A DNA stretch of 47,619 nt, taken from Prochlorococcus sp. AG-676-M04. GTDB taxonomy: Bacteria > Cyanobacteriota > Cyanobacteriia > PCC-6307 > Cyanobiaceae. Positions 1 to 8,960 of this stretch are shown here, piece by piece. Both the position numbers and the translations under genes were made by a program. The notes beneath the pieces are model-generated. The model worked only from the letters and a program-made list of their open reading frames with translations. It was not told where the DNA came from and searched no databases. The stretch lies in NCBI GenBank assembly GCA_003210895.1, contig QCUB01000005.1, positions 1 through 47,619 of the forward strand. The letters run 5' to 3'. The first letter of the stretch is position 1. Each line of letters opens with the position of its first letter.

Positions 1-231
1 CTTATAATTCTTGATGAAATTAATATCGCAACAAAACTTGGATATCTTTCTGAAGAAGAAATAATTACATTCATACAAAGTCTTAATGATAGAAAAAATC
101 ATATTGTTTTAACTGGTAGAGGAGCTTCGGAATCAATCATGAATCAAGCTGATTTAGTAACAGAGATGAAATTAATTAAGCACCCTTTTAAAGAACAAGG
201 CATCAAAGCTCAAGCATGTATCGAATTTTGA
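1..231 (+). CDS. cobO: Cob(I)alamin adenosyltransferase, C-terminal part (partial)
   Basis: Reading frame 1 is open from the window edge to TGA at 229-231 and gives the last 76 residues of a CobO/CobP-type corrinoid adenosyltransferase. Visible family features are LIILDEIN at the edge (the Walker-B-like strand), then VLTGRGAS and a C-terminal MKLIKHPFKEQGIKAQ segment. The family is known to transfer the adenosyl group of ATP to cob(I)alamin or cobyrinate in the B12 pathway. A second B12 gene (cobK, 17666-18475) lies in this window. The start is outside the window. Confidence 0.85.
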   Translation, partial: LIILDEINIATKLGYLSEEEIITFIQSLNDRKNHIVLTGRGASESIMNQADLVTEMKLIKHPFKEQGIKAQACIEF

Positions 232-317
232 AAAGTTAAAAAATTTTATTTATTTATCAAATATTTGATATAGAAATGTTTAAAGACGCAAGCAATATTA
301 TACCAAAAAAGAAATTC

Positions 318-326
318 TGTATAATT
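318..326 (+). promoter_or_regulatory. Candidate -10 element for pyrH
   Basis: A perfect TATAAT at 320-325 lies about 34 bases before the pyrH ATG in the 127-base gap after cobO. No good -35 box is visible 16-18 bases upstream. This is inferred from consensus only. Confidence 0.4.
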
Positions 327-358
327 ACTTGCTAAGGTCTTAAAAGTATTATTATTGA

Positions 359-1063
359 ATGACTTACAAAAGAGTACTTTTAAAGCTTAGTGGTGAAGCA
401 CTAATGGGGGACAAGCCATATGGAATAGATCCCGCTATAGTCCAATCAATAGCTGAAGATGTAGAGAAGGTAATCGCAAATAATGTTCAACTTGCAATTG
501 TTGTTGGAGGGGGCAATATTTTTAGAGGGCTCAAAGGCTCTGCTGATGGTATGGACAGAGCTACTGCTGATTATGTAGGGATGTTGGCAACAGTAATGAA
601 TGCTATTTCTCTTCAGGATGGATTAGAAAGAGTTGGCGTAGAAACCAGGGTACAAACGGCAATAGAAATGCAAGAAATTGCTGAACCTTATATTAGAAGA
701 AGAGCAATGAGACATTTGGAGAAAGGGCGAGTTGTAGTTTTTGGAGGTGGTTGTGGAAATCCATTTTTTACTACAGATACTACTGCTGCTTTAAGAGCTG
801 CTGAGATAAATGCTGAAGTTGTTATGAAGGCTACAAAAGTTGACGGTGTTTATGATCGTGATCCTCATAAATTTAAGGAAGCAAAAAAATACTCCTCTCT
901 CAGTTATCAGCAAGTTCTTAGTGATGAAATTGCTGTAATGGACAGTACGGCTATTTCTTTATGCAAAGATAATAAGATTCCCATCATGGTTTTTGATATT
1001 TTCAAAAGAGGAAATATTTCTAAAGCTGTTGCGGGAGAGTCTATAGGATCTTTAATAAGTTAA
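359..1063 (+). CDS. pyrH: Uridylate (UMP) kinase
   Basis: PyrH phosphorylates UMP to UDP in the cytosol and is the hexameric bacterial type of the amino-acid-kinase fold. At 234 aa it has the usual length. The N-terminal strand and glycine loop [11 protein letters not shown], the [10 protein letters not shown] loop, the GMLATVMNA helix and the [11 protein letters not shown] segment are all present. The ATG start puts the conserved [12 protein letters not shown] at residues 4-15. It is followed after 28 bases by frr, the widely conserved pyrH-frr pairing that suggests cotranscription from the candidate promoter upstream. Confidence 0.97.
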   Translation: MTYKRVLLKLSGEALMGDKPYGIDPAIVQSIAEDVEKVIANNVQLAIVVGGGNIFRGLKGSADGMDRATADYVGMLATVMNAISLQDGLERVGVETRVQTAIEMQEIAEPYIRRRAMRHLEKGRVVVFGGGCGNPFFTTDTTAALRAAEINAEVVMKATKVDGVYDRDPHKFKEAKKYSSLSYQQVLSDEIAVMDSTAISLCKDNKIPIMVFDIFKRGNISKAVAGESIGSLIS

Positions 1064-1091
1064 AACTTATCTAAATTACTTATTTCTAATT

Positions 1092-1640
1092 ATGAAAGAA
1101 CAAGAAATTCAATCAAATATGAATAAAAGTGTTGAAGCCACTCAAAGAAACTTTAATACTATAAGAACTGGGAGAGCTAATGCATCATTACTAGACAGAA
1201 TTAGTGTTGAATATTATGGAGCAGAAACCCCAATTAAATCACTTGCCTCCATAGCAACTCTAGATTCACAAACAATTTCAATACAGCCATTTGATATTTC
1301 TTGCTTACCAGCTATTGAAAAAGCAATCTCAGTTAGTGATTTAGGAATGACTCCTAATAATGATGGCAAAGTGATAAGAATTAATGTGCCTCCATTAACT
1401 GAGGAAAGAAGAAAAGAGTTCTGCAAGTTAGCTTCCAAATATGCAGAAGAAGGTAAAGTTGCTCTAAGAAATATTAGAAGAGATTCTGTCGACAAAGAGA
1501 AGAAGAATGAAAAGGAAGGTTTAATCTCAATAGATGAATTAAGAGATAATCAATTAGAGATACAAAAATTTACTGACAAATATATTTCTTTAATAGAAAC
1601 TAAATTATCTGAGAAAGAGAAAGAAATACTAAAAGTTTGA
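1092..1640 (+). CDS. frr: Ribosome recycling factor
   Basis: RRF splits post-termination ribosomes together with EF-G. The 182-aa length is normal, with the signature [18 protein letters not shown] early, YYGAETPI, and [17 protein letters not shown] and NIRRDSVD in the C-terminal three-helix-bundle domain. It follows pyrH in the same direction. Its TGA overlaps the TTG start of the next gene by four bases (TTGA, 1637-1640), so the two are probably translationally coupled. Confidence 0.97.
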   Translation: MKEQEIQSNMNKSVEATQRNFNTIRTGRANASLLDRISVEYYGAETPIKSLASIATLDSQTISIQPFDISCLPAIEKAISVSDLGMTPNNDGKVIRINVPPLTEERRKEFCKLASKYAEEGKVALRNIRRDSVDKEKKNEKEGLISIDELRDNQLEIQKFTDKYISLIETKLSEKEKEILKV

Positions 1641-2770
1641 AGGAATTTGACATTATCATTATTGGCGGTGGCCTATCAGGATCTTCGACTGCTCTAAACT
1701 TATCAAAAAAAGGTTATTCAGTTTTAATTATAGAAAAAGAAGCATTAGGAGATATTAAGCCATGCGCAGGAGGGATGGCATCCTCCATGAAAAAATTCCT
1801 CCCATTAGATATAGATCAAGCAATAGAATCTAAGATTAGGAATGTTGAATTCAGATGGATGTCATCTGATAATGTCAATGCAATCCTAGATAGCGAATCA
1901 CCTTTTTGGATAATCAGAAGAGAAAAGTTAGATAAATTATTACTTGATGAAGCTTTAAAATATGGGGGTGAGATATTAAGACCAGCGGAAGTCGAAAAAA
2001 TAACCTCACAAAATAAGATTTGGATAATACAATGCAGCAATAAAGTTATATATAAATCTAAATTCCTTGTTATTGCTGACGGTTCGCAATCTAAATGGGC
2101 AGGATATTTTACATTAGGTCCAAGAAAACCAAAATTTGCAAACACTATCGCCCTAAGGTTAAAGGGTTTAGGTAATATTCCGAAAGATGCAGTTAGATTT
2201 GAGTTCGGTTTTGTTAAATATGGATTTGCTTGGGCATTTCCATTAAAAGATAGTGTCAATATTGGATTGGGAACCTTCATAAATAATAAGCTTTTGAAAG
2301 ATGAAGCCCTCCATTATAAAATAATAAAAAGCTTCGGATTTGAACATTTATCTTTTAAAGCAGCTCATAAAAAACTAAGAATTTGGAATGGAATACACAA
2401 GCTAAATGGAGATAGAGTAATCGCAGTGGGAGATGCCGCTTCCCTTTGCGATCCATTTTTAGCTGAAGGGATCAGGCCTTCCTTAATTAGTAGTTATTAT
2501 GCTGCAGAAAGTATAGACCAATGTTTATCTCGTAATAACAACGATTTAAATAGTTATTCAAAAAATATTAATAATGAATGGGGGAAATCTATGGCATGGG
2601 GAAAGAGAATTGCTCAAATCTTCTATAGATTCCCTAGGACTGGCTATCAATTAGGTGTTAAACGAAAAACAGCCCCTAAAAGAATCGCTCAAATATTATC
2701 AGGTGAAATGAATTATGAAGATATCGCAAAAAGAGTTATAAGGAGACTATTAACACAAAACGAAGGTTGA
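1637..2770 (+). CDS. FAD-dependent oxidoreductase of the geranylgeranyl reductase family
   Basis: The 377-aa protein opens with an FAD-binding Rossmann motif ([18 protein letters not shown]), then the family's CAGGM loop near residue 43, an [10 protein letters not shown] segment and the second FAD motif [19 protein letters not shown] near residue 265. These match the ChlP/GGR-like reductases, which reduce isoprenoid double bonds or act as hydroxylases. It is unlikely to be ChlP itself, and I do not know its substrate. The start is a TTG inside the frr stop. No other start fits, because the Rossmann motif begins at residue 4. It converges on transaldolase. Confidence 0.75.
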   Translation: MKEFDIIIIGGGLSGSSTALNLSKKGYSVLIIEKEALGDIKPCAGGMASSMKKFLPLDIDQAIESKIRNVEFRWMSSDNVNAILDSESPFWIIRREKLDKLLLDEALKYGGEILRPAEVEKITSQNKIWIIQCSNKVIYKSKFLVIADGSQSKWAGYFTLGPRKPKFANTIALRLKGLGNIPKDAVRFEFGFVKYGFAWAFPLKDSVNIGLGTFINNKLLKDEALHYKIIKSFGFEHLSFKAAHKKLRIWNGIHKLNGDRVIAVGDAASLCDPFLAEGIRPSLISSYYAAESIDQCLSRNNNDLNSYSKNINNEWGKSMAWGKRIAQIFYRFPRTGYQLGVKRKTAPKRIAQILSGEMNYEDIAKRVIRRLLTQNEG

Positions 2771-2793
2771 ATATCCATTTTGAGAGATAAAAT

Positions 2794-3795
2794 TTAAGTT
2801 GCTGAAATTAATTTTTGATTTTTAATTTCAGATAATCTTTTTAATAACAACTCTTCTAATTCTTCAATTGCATTGCTGAAGCCTGTTATTCCTTCACTAA
2901 GCTTTTCGCTTGCCATTTGATCTTCTAACATACTTAACCTGAAATCTTTCTCATCAAACATATAGTCAATAGAGCTATCAGATTGAGTATTTTCATCTAA
3001 TTTTTTAATTAATTCCCCTTCTTCTCTATTAAGTTCATCTAAGAATTTTGGCGCAATAGTTAGAAGGTCACATCCTGCTAATTCTTTTATTTCATCAACA
3101 TTTCTAAAGCTTGCACCCATTACCTCAGTTTTGAATCCCTTTTCTTTAAAGTAATTATAAATTTTGGTTACTGAAATAACACCTGGGTCTTCATAACCTG
3201 AGAAATTATCTTTACCGGTTTTAGCTTTATGCCAGTCCAATATTCTCCCCACAAAAGGTGAAATTAAGGTAATTTTTGCATTCGCACAGGTTACAGCTTG
3301 GCAGAAGTTAAATAGTAAAGTTAAATTGCATTTAATACCTTCTTTTTCCAAAATTTCAGCTGCTTTAATTCCTTCCCAAGTTGAAGCAATTTTGATCAAA
3401 ATTCTTTCTTTATCTATTCCAAAACTTTTATAGTGATTTATTAACTTTCTCGCTTTTCTAACGGTAGCTTCAGTATCAAAACTAAGTCTTGCATCAACTT
3501 CTGTAGATACTCTTCCTGAGATAAGATTTAAAATTTCCTTACCAAAAAATACTGAGACCTGATCAATAGCCTCTTTAATTAATTCGCTTTCAGAAAAACC
3601 ATTAGGCAAGGATTTTCTTGAACTTTCTAACGCTTGATCTATTAATTTTAAATAATCAGGATTCTTAGCCGCAGCCAATATTAAGGAAGGATTAGTAGTA
3701 GCATCTCTGGGTTGAAACTTTTTAATTGCATCTAAATCACCAGTATCAGCAACAACAACTGTAATAGAAGACAATTGTTCTAAAATTGATTTCAT
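2794..3795 (-). CDS. tal: Transaldolase
   Basis: Tal moves a dihydroxyacetone unit between sugar phosphates in the pentose phosphate pathway. The 333-aa protein is of the long TalB type, with [13 protein letters not shown] near residue 31, the Schiff-base lysine region [17 protein letters not shown] and the [12 protein letters not shown] strand, followed by [10 protein letters not shown]. In marine cyanobacteria transaldolase belongs to night-time or phage-boosted pentose phosphate metabolism (established knowledge). A 16-base perfect palindrome (3844-3859) lies 49 bases upstream of its ATG. Confidence 0.96.
   Translation of the reverse strand: MKSILEQLSSITVVVADTGDLDAIKKFQPRDATTNPSLILAAAKNPDYLKLIDQALESSRKSLPNGFSESELIKEAIDQVSVFFGKEILNLISGRVSTEVDARLSFDTEATVRKARKLINHYKSFGIDKERILIKIASTWEGIKAAEILEKEGIKCNLTLLFNFCQAVTCANAKITLISPFVGRILDWHKAKTGKDNFSGYEDPGVISVTKIYNYFKEKGFKTEVMGASFRNVDEIKELAGCDLLTIAPKFLDELNREEGELIKKLDENTQSDSSIDYMFDEKDFRLSMLEDQMASEKLSEGITGFSNAIEELEELLLKRLSEIKNQKLISAT
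2802..2831. terminator. Inverted repeat at the 3' end of tal, possible bidirectional terminator
   Basis: CTGAAATTAA (2802-2811) and TTAATTTCAG (2822-2831) are perfect complements around a T-rich 10-base loop. The hairpin lies over the last codons of tal and just past the FAD reductase stop, where two convergent genes meet. It has little G+C, so terminator function is inferred. Confidence 0.35.
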
Positions 3796-3843
3796 CTCTA
3801 GATAATCATGTATACCTTTAACTTAGCCTCTATTCCAAATGAA

Positions 3844-3859
3844 TTCATCATATGATGAA
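3844..3859. promoter_or_regulatory. 16-base perfect palindrome upstream of tal
   Basis: TTCATCATATGATGAA is identical to its reverse complement. It lies in the 90-base gap between the ftsI stop and the tal start, 49 bases upstream of tal. No T-run follows on the minus strand, so an operator is more likely than a terminator. The binding protein is unknown. Confidence 0.35.
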
Positions 3860-3885
3860 CTAATTAACTAAAAAATTGCATAATT

Positions 3886-5637
3886 TCAGGGTTTTTTAAC
3901 AATTAATCCGTTATTTTCAATTTGTGGGGGTATCTTTTCAATAACAATCAGACTTTCGATAATTTCTTTAGCAACAGGTACAGCAACTGTTGATCCATAA
4001 GCGTATGGTTTGGAAGGTTCGTCAATAACAACAAGGACAACATACTTTGGTTTATTTATAGGGAAAGTAGCTATAAAACTACAAACCTTCTTACTGGTAT
4101 ATCTTCCATTAATCGCCTTTTGAGAAGTTCCAGTTTTTCCTCCAATTCTATATCCATCAATTTTCGCTCCTACTCCACTGCCATTTTCAACGACACTTTC
4201 CATCCATTCAAGAACAATTCTCGAGACCTTATTAGAAAAAATTTCTTTTTGAGAGTTAATTTTAGGTTTATCCTTGAAATTTAATGTCACATGAGGAATC
4301 ACTTCAATGCCCCCATTTGCTAGAACAGCATGAAGTTGGGCTAATTTCAACGGTGAGATGGAAAATCCCTGCCCAAAAGACGCTACTGCTGGCTCAATTT
4401 CTTGACTAACAAATATATCTTTTGACTTTAATTGACCTGCTGTAGATTCAAATAAATCCGTTTCTAAATTTTTACTAATTCCTAATTTATTAAGCCAATC
4501 CCAATAAGTTTTAGGTGGTAAATTTTGCATGATTTTTACCATTCCAACATTACTCGAAACTTGCAAAACTCTTGGATAATCTATATGTCCATTTCCCTTT
4601 TTATCCCAATTAGAAAGGGTCCATCCTCCAACATTAATATTCCCACTGTCTTCAACTAAACCATCTTTTTGGATTACATTTTCTTCTAACGCCAAGGCTA
4701 GATTTATCGGTTTAAAAGTCGAGCCAGGTTCAAATAAATCTTGAGAATACCAACCTTTAAAGATTTCAGAATTATACTCCCAATATTTATTTGGATCATA
4801 AGATGGGATTGAAGCTAATGATAATATTGCGCCATTATTTACATTCATAACTATTGCAAAGCCTTTCTTTGCCTTCCACTTCATAACTTGTTTATTTAAA
4901 GCTTTAAATGAAGCTTTCTGCAATCTTGAATCAATTGTTAAGCCTAAACTTTTATAATCATTAATAAAATCTCTTGGACCGGAGTTATCGGGAAGAGGAG
5001 TTCCATCTCCTCCTTTCTTTACCAAATTACTTTTATTAAATACTTTGATTTGATTATCTAAATGCAGTTCTAATCCCGCTGACCCTTTATTCTCATAGTT
5101 AACAAAACCAATAAGATTTGAATACAAATTGCGTTGCGGATAATATCTTTGAGAATATTTAACCAGATCCAGCCCACTTATATGAAGGTTTTTGATCTTA
5201 ATTGCTTGATTCTCTGTTATTTCATCAATCAATTCGATACCTATAATTTTATTTTCAAATTTTGATAGTAGAAATTCATCTTTTAGATTTAAAATAGGGG
5301 ACAATTTGTTTACTACTTCTTCAATACTTCTTACTCTATTCTTTGAATCACCAGGGAAGTTAAAGTATTTTGGATGAGCCCATAATTTATAGAGAGGTTT
5401 ATCATAAGCAATCAATCTATTATTCCTGTCTACTATAGATCTTCTTCTATTTAGAGAACTAGTTTTAGTAAATTGAATTAACCTAGCTTTTTTTTGTAAG
5501 TCAGAAGCACTAAAAACTTGTAAGTTTACAAGCCTGCCAAAAAGTCCAAAAATTAATACTAAAAAAAATACATAAGTAAGCTTAAATCTGAGAGCTTCAA
5601 GAGGTACAAGATGAACAATTTTCTTATTTCTTTTCAT
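3886..5637 (-). CDS. ftsI: Division-type class B penicillin-binding protein (peptidoglycan transpeptidase)
   Basis: FtsI/PBP3 crosslinks septal peptidoglycan. The 583-aa protein has a cytosolic tail, a membrane anchor at about residues 19-40 (LTYVFFLVLIFGLFGRLVNL), a dimerisation domain, and a transpeptidase domain with the nucleophile motif STFK (Ser306), SSN (361-363) and KTGT (501-504). Length and motif spacing are normal. Its ATG overlaps the stop of the upstream small membrane protein by one base (TAATG, 5635-5639 read on the minus strand), implying coupling. That neighbour has FtsL-like topology, which supports a septal rather than elongation role. Confidence 0.93.
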   Translation of the reverse strand: MKRNKKIVHLVPLEALRFKLTYVFFLVLIFGLFGRLVNLQVFSASDLQKKARLIQFTKTSSLNRRRSIVDRNNRLIAYDKPLYKLWAHPKYFNFPGDSKNRVRSIEEVVNKLSPILNLKDEFLLSKFENKIIGIELIDEITENQAIKIKNLHISGLDLVKYSQRYYPQRNLYSNLIGFVNYENKGSAGLELHLDNQIKVFNKSNLVKKGGDGTPLPDNSGPRDFINDYKSLGLTIDSRLQKASFKALNKQVMKWKAKKGFAIVMNVNNGAILSLASIPSYDPNKYWEYNSEIFKGWYSQDLFEPGSTFKPINLALALEENVIQKDGLVEDSGNINVGGWTLSNWDKKGNGHIDYPRVLQVSSNVGMVKIMQNLPPKTYWDWLNKLGISKNLETDLFESTAGQLKSKDIFVSQEIEPAVASFGQGFSISPLKLAQLHAVLANGGIEVIPHVTLNFKDKPKINSQKEIFSNKVSRIVLEWMESVVENGSGVGAKIDGYRIGGKTGTSQKAINGRYTSKKVCSFIATFPINKPKYVVLVVIDEPSKPYAYGSTVAVPVAKEIIESLIVIEKIPPQIENNGLIVKKP

Positions 5638-6068
5638 TAATAACCTCTTTGATATTTACTATCCTTTAATCCATTTTTAATATATTTTATATATTGATTT
5701 AAATTATTTTTTTTCTGCTTATTAATTTGCTTATCAAGGTAAATTAAATCTTTTGGAGTTGTCTTTTTTAAGGTATTTAGAGTTTCAATTTCATTAATAT
5801 AGAATTCTTCAGTCTTAGAAATATAATCTATAAGATTATTATTATTTGATCTTGTTTTAGCTAGGTTTTTATAAATGATTGACCATTTTCTTTGACTATT
5901 AACAGAAAGAAAAGATAAGATAAAAATTAAAATTAATATAGAAATATTTATGCTATCAAATAATTTATGAATTAATTTTAAATTAAATAATGATATATTT
6001 TCTGAATTTATTTGATTAGTATTGGAAAGATTTTTGTTTAAAGAATTTTCATTCTTAAAAATTTTCAT
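5637..6068 (-). CDS. Small single-pass membrane protein, candidate FtsL
   Basis: I find no recognisable sequence family. The 143-aa protein has a polar N-terminal tail of about 40 residues (Asn/Ser-rich), one membrane helix around 42-56 (ISILILIFILSFLSV), then about 85 charged, probably helical extracytoplasmic residues ending KYQRGY. This is the FtsL/DivIC layout (short tail, one helix, coiled coil), and it lies directly before ftsI with a one-base overlap, the place ftsL occupies in many bacteria. The assignment rests on topology and position, not sequence match. Composition is very rich in Asn, Lys and Ile. Confidence 0.7.
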   Translation of the reverse strand: MKIFKNENSLNKNLSNTNQINSENISLFNLKLIHKLFDSINISILILIFILSFLSVNSQRKWSIIYKNLAKTRSNNNNLIDYISKTEEFYINEIETLNTLKKTTPKDLIYLDKQINKQKKNNLNQYIKYIKNGLKDSKYQRGY

Positions 6069-6152
6069 CTCTTAGTATTATTAGAAATTTAAAATTGTTA
6101 TGCATCAAGTAAACATCTTTTAAATTGATATGCAAGTAATAGAGCTTAATCT

Positions 6153-7511
6153 TCATGTTCTCAACAAGAACAAATTCAAAAAAGTCATCCCATTCCATAA
6201 AGAATGCATAATCACAGAAGATGATAATCTTCCTGAAACAAGCCTTGTGATTCCTAGTCCAACACCTAATGTAAACAAAGGGAGCATTTCACTTATGCTC
6301 AAATGAGCTAAGGCAAAAATAAAAGCAGAGATTGTAATGCCTAAAATTATGCCAAATTCTCTTGATAAAATTGGTAATAAAACTCCTCGAAAAATAACTT
6401 CCTCAAAGAATGGAGCTAAAAATGTAGTTGTTAAAAATAAAAGAATAAATGCAAAGTAATTATTATTATTTAAAACGATCTCAAGCAAAGGATTACTCCC
6501 ATTTTGATTTTCAATTAAAAGATTCATAATTAATGACACCAAAAAAACAATAGGTATTATCATTAAAAAACCTTTAAATCCTTGAAATATGGAATCTTTG
6601 ATAGGTAAAAAATTAAATTGAAAATAATCTTTTTTTAAAATGAATTGATTATCAAAAGATTTTATTTGGTAAAAAATAATCAACAGAGGAGGAATTGCCA
6701 TAAATAAATATCCAAAAAATATTTTCAATGATTGTGTCAACTCGATTGACAGATTAGATGTAGCCAATTCAACTAAAGTAATTGAAAATAATGGTGAAAT
6801 AACTTCTCCTAATACAACAAATCCTCCTGATATCAACAAGACCATATCTAATAAATCTAAATCTAAGGGTTTAAATTCTTTCCATTCAATTTTTCTTAAG
6901 GCTACAACACTCCATAATGTTCTTAGTAATATTAACAAACCTACGACTATGGATAATAGAGGTAAAAATCTAATAGCTATTATTTTTAAAAACATTTTTT
7001 GTGAAAGTTTATTTGTTATCAATTGACTCTCATCAAAATCAAATCTTTTGCTCAACAAGTGGTACAGAAATCTATCCTCTTTAAACAAATAGAGTAAATT
7101 ATTACTAGGTTGGAATGAATTATCCTCATAGCTTTTTCTTAAATTTTCTATTACTAATTTATAACTTTCATTATCAAAGGTATTAAGGTATTCATTTTTT
7201 ATATTTATCTCATTTTTATTGGATGAAATTATTAAGATTAATTTATTCCTTTCTGTTAATTGATCAAAAGAAATCTCTGAAAACGAATTCTTAATCTCAT
7301 CAATTGGGTCATTTATAATAAGAAGGTTTTTTAAATTTCTTGGAATTGCAGGCGAAGCTAATTCCGCAATTTCTTTTTCTTTTTGACTTATGTCAAAGCT
7401 AACGGATGGTCGACTGAGACTATCTCGAAGTCCCTGTTGCCAGACAAAAAAAGTTATAATTAATGAAATAAAAACCAAAAATAATTTTGTCTTCGAAATA
7501 TTTTTATTCAT
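6153..7511 (-). CDS. CPBP-family intramembrane metalloprotease (CAAX/Abi type)
   Basis: The 452-aa protein has a membrane helix at the N-terminus, about 130 soluble residues with no recognisable domain, and then about eight hydrophobic segments. The C-terminal third carries the three CPBP motifs: FFEEVIFRG (EExxxR), FALAHLS (FxxxH) and SVIMHSLWNG (HxxxN). The family is known as glutamate-type intramembrane proteases. Substrates in cyanobacteria are mostly unknown. It is followed after 84 bases by the FtsL-like gene on the same strand and is divergent from the histidine phosphatase. Confidence 0.85.
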   Translation of the reverse strand: MNKNISKTKLFLVFISLIITFFVWQQGLRDSLSRPSVSFDISQKEKEIAELASPAIPRNLKNLLIINDPIDEIKNSFSEISFDQLTERNKLILIISSNKNEINIKNEYLNTFDNESYKLVIENLRKSYEDNSFQPSNNLLYLFKEDRFLYHLLSKRFDFDESQLITNKLSQKMFLKIIAIRFLPLLSIVVGLLILLRTLWSVVALRKIEWKEFKPLDLDLLDMVLLISGGFVVLGEVISPLFSITLVELATSNLSIELTQSLKIFFGYLFMAIPPLLIIFYQIKSFDNQFILKKDYFQFNFLPIKDSIFQGFKGFLMIIPIVFLVSLIMNLLIENQNGSNPLLEIVLNNNNYFAFILLFLTTTFLAPFFEEVIFRGVLLPILSREFGIILGITISAFIFALAHLSISEMLPLFTLGVGLGITRLVSGRLSSSVIMHSLWNGMTFLNLFLLRT

Positions 7512-7608
7512 ATTTTTTATAATAAAATATATGTTTAAATTTAGTTTCCATTGAAATTTCTAATAATTATATACCTATTTTTATCACGCCATGAGATGAT
7601 TAAAATAC

Positions 7609-7614
7609 TATAAT
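7609..7614 (+). promoter_or_regulatory. Candidate -10 element for the histidine phosphatase gene
   Basis: A perfect TATAAT lies 16 bases before the ATG at 7630 in the 118-base divergent gap. No good -35 box is seen, and the short distance would leave a very short leader. Confidence 0.3.
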
Positions 7615-7629
7615 TTTAAAATTTATATA

Positions 7630-8958
7630 ATGAATGTTAGATTAGTTTTAGTTAGACATGGTCTTAGCAGTTTCAATGAAAAAGGCTTAATTCAAGGCAG
7701 AACAGATGATTCATATTTAACCGAGAGGGGTTATGAACAGGCATTGAAGTCGGCGGAGGCATTATCAGGTATCAATTTCGACAAAATATATTCATCTCCA
7801 CTTATAAGAGCAGCAGAGACAGCAAAGACAATTCAAAAGAACTTAAAAGGAGAAAATAATATCATATATGACAAAAATTTATTGGAGGTAGATCTTAGTT
7901 CATGGTCTGGTTTAACTATTAGGGAAATAAAAAACAAATATCCAGAAAAATATCTTCTTTGGAAAAATGATCCTGAAAATTTAAAGTTAGAAAATAATGA
8001 AAATTTTACTTATCAACCCATTCAAGAATTATATGATCAGGCCAATCAATTCATTACAAATATTTTAAAAATCTATTCAGAAAAAAATGAAGCAAATATT
8101 TTAGTTATTGGTCATAATGCAATTCTTAGATGTTTAATTCTCTCATTAATTGGAAGACCTAAAAAAGGTTTTAGAAAAATAAAGTTAGACAATGCTTCAT
8201 TTTCAATCCTTAATATTTTAAAGCAAAGAGATTCTTATAAAACACAAGTTGAATGTTTGAACCAAACTTCTCATTTAAATAAAAAAATTCCTAATCAAAT
8301 TGGAGACTCTAGAATATTTCTTGTAAGGCACGGTGAGACTAACTGGAATAAAGAGGGGAGATTCCAAGGGCAAATTAATATCCCATTAAATAGCAATGGG
8401 AAAGACCAGGCGAAAAAGGCTTCTAAATACTTAAATGAAATTAACTTTAATAAAGCCTTTTCAAGTTCAATGGATAGACCATATGAAACAGCAAAAATAA
8501 TTCTTCAAAACAAATCAGATATAGAAATAACAAAAATTGAAAACCTTGTAGAGATAAGCCATGGATTATGGGAAGGAAAATTAGAAAATGAAATTAAGGA
8601 ACAATGGCCTGAATTACTTAAAAATTGGCATGAAACACCTGAAGAAGTAATAATGCCCGAAGGTGAGTCTATTAGTGAAGTATCAAAAAGATCGGTTAAA
8701 GCTTGGGAAGAAATTTGTTTAACTCAAAAGAATAAAGATTTAACATTGTTAGTAGCACATGATGCAGTAAATAAAACTCTTATTTGCAATATATTAGGGA
8801 TTGATTTTTCCAATATATGGATGATAAAACAAGGTAATGGAGGAATTACTATTATTGATCTTTTTGATGATCGCCAAAAAGATTATGTAATTAGTGCTCT
8901 AAATATAACTACCCATCTCGGGGGGATATTTGATTCAACCGCATCTGGTGCTCTTTAA
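7630..8958 (+). CDS. Tandem histidine phosphatase (phosphoglycerate mutase-like), two domains
   Basis: This 442-aa protein contains two complete histidine-phosphatase domains. Domain 1 (about 1-200) has RHGLSSFNEKGLIQGRTD and a second catalytic histidine in VIGHNAILR. Domain 2 (about 228-435) has RHGETNWNKEGRFQGQ and VAHDAVNK. Single-domain relatives are about 200 aa, so this is a duplication or fusion with both active sites apparently intact. Candidate activities include phosphoserine, alpha-ribazole-phosphate or sugar phosphatase. The sequence does not decide. It ends two bases before the dihydroorotase-like gene. Confidence 0.85.
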   Translation: MNVRLVLVRHGLSSFNEKGLIQGRTDDSYLTERGYEQALKSAEALSGINFDKIYSSPLIRAAETAKTIQKNLKGENNIIYDKNLLEVDLSSWSGLTIREIKNKYPEKYLLWKNDPENLKLENNENFTYQPIQELYDQANQFITNILKIYSEKNEANILVIGHNAILRCLILSLIGRPKKGFRKIKLDNASFSILNILKQRDSYKTQVECLNQTSHLNKKIPNQIGDSRIFLVRHGETNWNKEGRFQGQINIPLNSNGKDQAKKASKYLNEINFNKAFSSSMDRPYETAKIILQNKSDIEITKIENLVEISHGLWEGKLENEIKEQWPELLKNWHETPEEVIMPEGESISEVSKRSVKAWEEICLTQKNKDLTLLVAHDAVNKTLICNILGIDFSNIWMIKQGNGGITIIDLFDDRQKDYVISALNITTHLGGIFDSTASGAL

Positions 8959-8960
8959 AA

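Noticed and set aside
232-358. B12 or other riboswitch between cobO and pyrH
   Set aside because: No conserved cobalamin box or multi-helix structure is visible; the gap is almost pure A and T.
1816-2280. 154-aa open frame antisense to the FAD reductase
   Set aside because: The sense frame has clear Rossmann and FAD motifs throughout; the antisense frame has no recognisable features and is a by-product of codon use.
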